A stretch of DNA of 64,000 bases from the NCBI GenBank assembly GCA_934675575.1, contig CAKUQQ010000010.1:1-64000 (forward strand), written 5' to 3'. The DNA is from an uncultured Muribaculaceae bacterium (GTDB lineage Bacteria > Bacteroidota > Bacteroidia > Bacteroidales > Muribaculaceae). Numbering within the stretch: the first letter of the stretch is position 1; each line of letters starts with the position of its first letter. The position numbers and the translations under genes were made by a program. Below the pieces are notes generated by a model, which did no database searches, was not told the origin of the DNA, and worked only from the letters and a program-made list of their open reading frames with translations. Of the stretch, positions 59,389-64,000 are shown in pieces.

Positions 59389-59967
59389 TTACTTCACCTT
59401 ACCGACAAGGGTCTTGGCTTCTTGAAGCGTGCGGCCATTGAGCAGAGAGCCCTCTTTCCAGTTGATGTCTGGATATGCGGCTTTGAGATTCTTTGTGGCC
59501 TTAGCCACAGTGCTGCCGCCTGAAGTGGCAAATGTTATGACGGTCTTGCCTTTCAAGTCGTTGCTCTCAACGAAGGTGTTGATGATAGTGGGAGCTGTGT
59601 ACCACCAGATTGGGAAACCCACATACACGGTGTCGTATTGAGCCATGTTATCAACCTTGCCTTTAATAGCAGGGCGTGACTTCAGGTTTTTCATCTCAAC
59701 AGAGCTGCGCGAATTGTCGTCGTTCCAGTCGAGGTCGGCCGACGTGTATGGCTTTTCTGGCACAATTTCATATAGGTCGGCGTTTGCAGCCTTGGCAAGC
59801 TGGGTGGCAGCCTCTTTAGTGGTACCTGTGGCAGAAAAATAGGCCACAAGCACATGTTTCTTGACATTTTCGTTCATTTTTGACTCTCCTTTTTTGTTCT
59901 GAGCACAAGCCACGAGCCCAAACACCAGGGCAAGTACCAATGCTAAAATTGTCTTATTATTTCTCAT
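59389..59967 (-). CDS. Flavodoxin-fold lipoprotein
   Basis: The 192-residue protein starts with a lipoprotein signal (MRNNKTILALVLALVFGLVAC). It is followed by a flavodoxin domain: VAYFSATGTTKEAATQLA is the FMN phosphate loop, DTVYVGFPIWWYTAP the Trp loop, and FATSGGSTVAKATKNL the third loop. Flavodoxin proteins carry electrons through FMN. Exported forms are uncommon, since FMN is made inside the cell. An internal Met at residue 31 (MNENVKKHVLVAYF) would give a cytosolic version without the lipobox. Confidence 0.88.
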   Translation of the reverse strand: MRNNKTILALVLALVFGLVACAQNKKGESKMNENVKKHVLVAYFSATGTTKEAATQLAKAANADLYEIVPEKPYTSADLDWNDDNSRSSVEMKNLKSRPAIKGKVDNMAQYDTVYVGFPIWWYTAPTIINTFVESNDLKGKTVITFATSGGSTVAKATKNLKAAYPDINWKEGSLLNGRTLQEAKTLVGKVK

Positions 59968-60323
59968 TGCAATTTGTGTTGTTTTAAAAATTCACATTAC
60001 AAAATTAATGCAAACCGCCCTGCCACCATAACCCCTATTCCACACAGACTTACCTCAAACAACTGACTTGCTCGGCACTTTTCAAGAGAATGTCCGCGGC
60101 ATTGCGCCGCAATTGGCCATGATATGCATTTTGCTGACAAGAACCGCCTGATGCAAAAACTTTGCCCCACAAGGTGTGACATGTCGCATAAAAAATGTAA
60201 TTTTGCATAGCAAAAAGAGTAAACACACTATTTCGAAAGACATTATGGTTGTTTGAAACCGTGTTTTAGAGATTTGTTGCAATATGTTAACCATACAGAA
60301 ATTTAACCAAAAAGTTCAAAATA
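59968..60323. promoter_or_regulatory. Divergent promoter region of flavodoxin and carboxylase genes
   Basis: On minus, TAATTTTG at 60000-60007 serves the flavodoxin gene, with a leader of about 27 bases. On plus, TAATTTTG at 60198-60205 lies about 120 bases before the carboxylase ATG. No coding frame of note is present in between. Confidence 0.55.
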
Positions 60324-62459
60324 ATGACAAAAGTATTGAAGATAAGGGACTTGACCTTGCGTGACGGTCAGCAGTCCTCATTTGCCACGCGCATGACGCA
60401 GGAGCAGATAGACCGTTGTTTGCCATACTATCCAGAAGCTGGCTTTTATGCCATGGAAGTGTGGGGTGGAGCAGTGCCCGACTCTGTGATGCGCTATCTA
60501 AACGAAAACCCATGGACGCGACTTGAGAAGATACACGATGCCGTGGGCAACGTGTCGAAACTCACCGCCCTGTCAAGAGGCCGCAACCTCTTTGGCTACT
60601 CGCCATATACCGACGAAATAATTGACGGTTTCTGCCGCAACGCCATAAAGAGCGGACTCGGCATAATGCGTATTTTCGACGCCCTTAACGACGTTGACAA
60701 TGTTAAATCAACTGTGAAGTATGTGAAGCAGTATGGTGGCATAGCCGATTGCGCAGTGTGCTACACCGTGGACCCACGCTATCCAAAATTGTCGTTCATG
60801 CAGAAGCTTATGGGCAAAAAGAACCCCAAGCAAGTCTTCACAGATGATTATTTCCTCGACAAAGCTATGCAAATGGCTGCACTTGGTGCCGACATGATAA
60901 CCATAAAGGACATGTCGGGCTTGATTCCGCCTCACCGCATCAGCCGACTGATAAAGCTCTTCAAGCAACACATAAACTTGCCTATCGACTTCCACACCCA
61001 CTGCACGCCTGGCTATGGACTTGCTTCGGTGGTGGCAGCCATTGTGGCTGGTACCGACATTGTTGACACCAACTGCTGGTGGTTCAGCGAGGGCACTGGT
61101 GCTCCGGCACTTGAGTTGATATATGTGTTCTGCAAAAAACTTGGCGTGGAAATTGACGTGAACATGGAAGCCGTGGCTAAAATCAACGAGCAACTGCGCG
61201 GCATTCGCCATGAGCTTGAGCTGTCGGTGTTCGGCGCATCTAAGCCAGAGCCTAAGCCCTTCAACCCTCTGACCGACAAATTGCCGGCCAACGTTGAGGC
61301 TTTGTTCGACACAGCCGTGAGCGCAGTGCAGTCTGACGACTTCGCCACATTACTCGAAGCTTGTCAAAAGATAGAAGCATACTTTGGCTTCCCTGCTCCA
61401 AACAAACTGGTGCAAGAGGCTGAAATTCCAGGTGGAATGTACAGCAACATGGTGGCACAGCTCAAGCAGCTCAAAGCAAGCGAAATATTGCCACGCGCCA
61501 TGGAGTTGATACCCACAGTGCGCCTGGCTGCCGGACTGCCGCCGCTCGTGACACCAACATCGCAAATCGTGGGTGCCCAAGCTGTGAACTGCGCCCTTGA
61601 CGAAAAAGCCGGACGCCCCATGTACACCAACACAAGCATGCAGTTTGCCGGACTTGTAAAGGGTGAATATGGCCACACGCCAGTAAAGGTTGACCCGGAA
61701 TTCCGCTTTAAGATTTGTGGAGTGCGCGAAGAAACGCCATACGACACATCAAAGTATAAAACACAGCCCAACCCCACCCTGCCTGAGGCTGGTGGCGTGA
61801 AGCTTGCCGAAAATGAGAAAGAGGAATTGCTGCTTGAGCTTTTCCCATCGGTTGCCAAGACTTATCTCACCAACCTTAAGAAAAAGGCCTATGAGGCCAA
61901 GCACGCTTCCGAGGCAGCAAGCACAGCCGCAGCCAGCGGCACCATTGCGGCCCAACCAATAGTTGGTTTCGCTGTAGATGCCCCTCTGCCAGGACGCGTG
62001 GTTGACATCAAGGTGAAAGTAGGACAAACTGTCAAGACCGGCGATGTTGTGGCAACACTTGAGGCCATGAAGATGCAAAACGCCATTGTGGCCGAATGTG
62101 ACGGCGTGGTGCGTCAGATTCTGGTCAAGGAAGGCGATGCCATACTTGCAGGAGCACATATCATAGAAATTGCCGACTCGGCACAAGTTGGCACGCCTGC
62201 GGCTGGTAATGTCAAACCGGCAGCACAGCCAATCACTGGCTACACTGTAGATGCCCCACTGCCAGGACGCGTGGTTGACATCAAAGTGAAAGCTGGCGAC
62301 AAGGTGGCTAACGGCGACACTGTTGTGGTGCTTGAGGCTATGAAGATGGAGAACACCATAACCACTTCGTGCGCTGGCACCGTGAAACAAGTGCTCGTGT
62401 CTGTGGGCGATGCAGTGCCCGACGGCGCACATCTTGTGGAAATTGACCAAAATGCTTGA
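60324..62459 (+). CDS. Biotin-dependent carboxylase subunit (pyruvate/oxaloacetate) with two biotinyl domains
   Basis: The 711-residue protein begins with a carboxyltransferase TIM barrel: LTLRDGQQSSFATRM, MEVWGGAVPDSVMRYL, CYTVDPRYP and the metal motif DFHTHCTPGYG. A PYC_OADA-type domain (about 300-520) follows. The C-terminus has two full biotinyl-lipoyl domains, with biotin Lys583 in EAMKMQN and Lys674 in EAMKMEN. They are 91 residues apart and repeat PLPGRVVDIKVK exactly. The enzyme moves CO2 between biotin and pyruvate or oxaloacetate. No gcdB or oadB/C gene is next to it, so the partner must be elsewhere. Confidence 0.88.
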   Translation: MTKVLKIRDLTLRDGQQSSFATRMTQEQIDRCLPYYPEAGFYAMEVWGGAVPDSVMRYLNENPWTRLEKIHDAVGNVSKLTALSRGRNLFGYSPYTDEIIDGFCRNAIKSGLGIMRIFDALNDVDNVKSTVKYVKQYGGIADCAVCYTVDPRYPKLSFMQKLMGKKNPKQVFTDDYFLDKAMQMAALGADMITIKDMSGLIPPHRISRLIKLFKQHINLPIDFHTHCTPGYGLASVVAAIVAGTDIVDTNCWWFSEGTGAPALELIYVFCKKLGVEIDVNMEAVAKINEQLRGIRHELELSVFGASKPEPKPFNPLTDKLPANVEALFDTAVSAVQSDDFATLLEACQKIEAYFGFPAPNKLVQEAEIPGGMYSNMVAQLKQLKASEILPRAMELIPTVRLAAGLPPLVTPTSQIVGAQAVNCALDEKAGRPMYTNTSMQFAGLVKGEYGHTPVKVDPEFRFKICGVREETPYDTSKYKTQPNPTLPEAGGVKLAENEKEELLLELFPSVAKTYLTNLKKKAYEAKHASEAASTAAASGTIAAQPIVGFAVDAPLPGRVVDIKVKVGQTVKTGDVVATLEAMKMQNAIVAECDGVVRQILVKEGDAILAGAHIIEIADSAQVGTPAAGNVKPAAQPITGYTVDAPLPGRVVDIKVKAGDKVANGDTVVVLEAMKMENTITTSCAGTVKQVLVSVGDAVPDGAHLVEIDQNA

Positions 62460-62501
62460 CCCACATAGGTCAACGCAATTTATTTCTATAGCACAATAAA
62501 G

Positions 62502-62539
62502 TTTGGGAGTGATGCACTAATCTGCGCATCACTCCCAAA
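62502..62539. terminator. Hairpin between convergent carboxylase and GH127-like genes
   Basis: TTTGGGAGTGATGC and GCATCACTCCCAAA form a perfect 14-base stem with a ten-base loop, followed by TTATTTTTTAC. It ends the carboxylase transcript and can also stop the opposite one. Confidence 0.85.
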
Positions 62540-62570
62540 TTATTTTTTACTCACATATTGCAAAAAACGG

Positions 62571-64000
62571 TTATTGCTTCATGGGCAACCAGGTGCAAAT
62601 CTTCTTGCCATTCCAGCAGTTGACCGACGAGAAGTCAATCATGCGAATCGGACCATCGGTTGTGGGCACTTCAAACTCCATTCGTGTGCCTTTAAGTGTG
62701 GGCGTCACGCGTTTTACGGCCACAATGCCATTGGTATCGGCCACCACCTGCACTGGCTTGTCAAATGAAGGGTCTGTGTTCTCGTCACGCGCAAGCACTA
62801 TTGGTCCATATTGCACGGCTTGGAAATAGCGGCCGGCAGGATTGCTGCCTTGCGTGGGAGCATTGATTAGGCGGCACTTCATGTCGAATGTGACCTCAAT
62901 TTTGTCAGCACGTTTCCACTTGCGCTTCAAGTTGAGATATTGGCCGGCAACCACATTGTCCACGGCCTTGCCATTAACCTTGACAATAGTGTTTTCGCTC
63001 CATAGAGGCATGTGCAGCTTGATGGTGAACGATTCGGTTTTTGCAGGATTAACGGTTATTGTAGTCACATTCGAGAGTGGAAATGTGGTGGCTATGTCGA
63101 GCTTCACAGGGTTGCCTTTTGGTGACGATGCAGTGGCTTGCGCAGCGTTATACAGATTTACAACCGGGCCTTGCTTCGACTGCATGACTGCCACAAACGG
63201 AATGTAGGCCAAGCCCATTGGGCCATTTAGGTTGCAGCATGTCACTGGAAGTCCATCAAATTTCCAGCCCCACCCCTGGTTTGTCACTTTCTCGCCGTTA
63301 AGCAGATTCACATAGCTGAATCCGTCACCCGACGGCTTCATGGCTCCAAGCAATCCGTTATAGATGTATTTTTCTATGTAGTCAACAGCAAGCGGAGTGC
63401 CTGTGATACGCAAAATCTGGCTGCAAAGCTTCTCCCAAGTGATGCCGATGCAGGTTTCCATCATGCGCTTTATGTTAGGATTAGTTTGCTCAAACTTGGT
63501 GTCGTCCCAGGCCTCACCTGCCCAGTCGGGGAAATAAGGTTGGTCACCGCCGGCATTGCCCACTATGGTTATCTCGCGGTCAATCACGTTGTGAAACAGG
63601 TTCATGAAGCTCGTCTTCCACTTCGGGTCGCCTGTCACTCGATAATATTCAGTCAGCCCCTCAAACACCGACATCATCTCGTAGGCCTTGGGGTAAGGAA
63701 GAGCCATTTGTCGAGGCAACACGTTGTCTATGGCTTGCTGAAATATATTTGACCCTTGACAACCGCCATGATTCACAATATAGGTAGCAAAGTCAAGAAA
63801 ACGCTTGTCGGCTGTCATCTTATAAAGCCTCATAAACGGTTCGAGGAGCGACGATGACTCTATTTTGTTGGCGCTCCACCCAAGAGTGTTGATGTCGGTC
63901 TTAGGAGCTTCGCCCACCAGGTCTATTATGTTGAGAGCCTCACGCTTCATTGCATCAAGCACAGCTGGGTCGGCCTCCACCTGAGTGTAGTATTCATGCA
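62571..64000 (-). CDS. DUF1680/GH127-like beta-L-arabinofuranosidase-type protein, cut at the window edge
   Basis: The frame stays open to the last base of the window, so the N-terminus lies outside. The visible C-terminal part has an alpha/alpha-barrel with RLYKMTADKRFLDFATYIVNHGG, a Cys-bearing METCIGITWEKLC segment and VTCCNLNGPMG. These match the Glu/Cys zinc site known in GH127 (HypBA1). A beta-sandwich domain follows near the end (VPTTDGPIRMIDFSS). It probably removes L-arabinofuranose or related sugars; the presence of a signal peptide cannot be seen. The GTG at 63980 is not a credible start. Confidence 0.85.
   Translation of the reverse strand, partial: HEYYTQVEADPAVLDAMKREALNIIDLVGEAPKTDINTLGWSANKIESSSLLEPFMRLYKMTADKRFLDFATYIVNHGGCQGSNIFQQAIDNVLPRQMALPYPKAYEMMSVFEGLTEYYRVTGDPKWKTSFMNLFHNVIDREITIVGNAGGDQPYFPDWAGEAWDDTKFEQTNPNIKRMMETCIGITWEKLCSQILRITGTPLAVDYIEKYIYNGLLGAMKPSGDGFSYVNLLNGEKVTNQGWGWKFDGLPVTCCNLNGPMGLAYIPFVAVMQSKQGPVVNLYNAAQATASSPKGNPVKLDIATTFPLSNVTTITVNPAKTESFTIKLHMPLWSENTIVKVNGKAVDNVVAGQYLNLKRKWKRADKIEVTFDMKCRLINAPTQGSNPAGRYFQAVQYGPIVLARDENTDPSFDKPVQVVADTNGIVAVKRVTPTLKGTRMEFEVPTTDGPIRMIDFSSVNCWNGKKICTWLPMKQ

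Noticed and set aside
61949..62453. The 273-base repeat in the carboxylase gene as a mobile element or CRISPR-like repeat
   Set aside because: It is in frame and encodes two biotinyl domains; only two copies with no spacers or terminal inverted repeats.

Overview
This window looks like chromosomal DNA of a gut-type Bacteroidales, most likely Muribaculaceae or a close relative. The family-level call is inference; the order is better supported. The evidence is a type IX secretion cluster (porT, porP, gldK-L-M-N), many promoters of the Bacteroidota form TTTG-N19/20-TAnnTTTG, an rpsU-tyrosine recombinase-hpf neighbourhood, DUF4838, DUF4919, DUF1080 and DUF1680 proteins, and genes with almost no Shine-Dalgarno sequences. 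No rRNA operon, insertion sequence, prophage or CRISPR array is visible. Two tRNAs are present: Thr(TGT) at the left edge and Leu(TAA) near 17.3 kb.

Layout. 0-3 kb: tRNA-Thr, an exported nucleoside 2-deoxyribosyltransferase-like protein, then on the minus strand rpsU with a long leader, a XerC/D-type recombinase and hpf. 3-10 kb (plus): a putative outer-membrane protein, an M24 aminopeptidase P, a gamma-carbonic anhydrase and a tricorn-like S41 protease. 10-13 kb (minus): MFS efflux pump, AraC regulator, glycosyltransferase. 13-19.4 kb (plus): argH, a Rieske-like lipoprotein overlapping argH, two AT-rich unknown genes, a secreted propeller-like protein, tRNA-Leu and a DUF4838 protein. 19.7-26.7 kb (minus): the type IX secretion operon porT-porP-gldK-gldL-gldM-gldN. 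26.7-36.7 kb: an exopolysaccharide locus with divergent arms (acyltransferase and glycosyltransferase on minus; Wza, Wzc, Wzy-like polymerase and glycosyltransferase on plus) and a secreted beta-helix protein.

36.7-46 kb (minus): ychF, a VanX-like dipeptidase, a glutaredoxin-like protein, a lipoprotein, and a three-gene sugar module in which a HEAT/DUF1080 protein lies between two Gfo/Idh/MocA dehydrogenases. 46-54 kb: MaoC hydratase, then a minus-strand run reading rel, a 7TM-HD phosphodiesterase, DUF456, DUF4919, rhodanese lipoprotein and pncB. 54-64 kb: PatB-type lyase, RNase Z, divergent thioredoxin and C_GCAxxG redox protein, LysE exporter, Hsp20, lipoprotein flavodoxin, a biotin-dependent carboxylase subunit with two biotinyl domains, and a DUF1680/GH127-like protein cut by the right edge.

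Most of the window is core and housekeeping DNA. The best candidates for something new are: the rpsU leader and terminator, both carrying anti-Shine-Dalgarno-complementary sequence in a lineage that rarely uses it; the tandem biotinyl domains; the AT-rich two-gene insert after argH; the Rieske-like lipoprotein lacking the usual histidines; the histone-like basic tail on GldN; and the repeated TGCCAA inverted repeats between thioredoxin and the C_GCAxxG gene.
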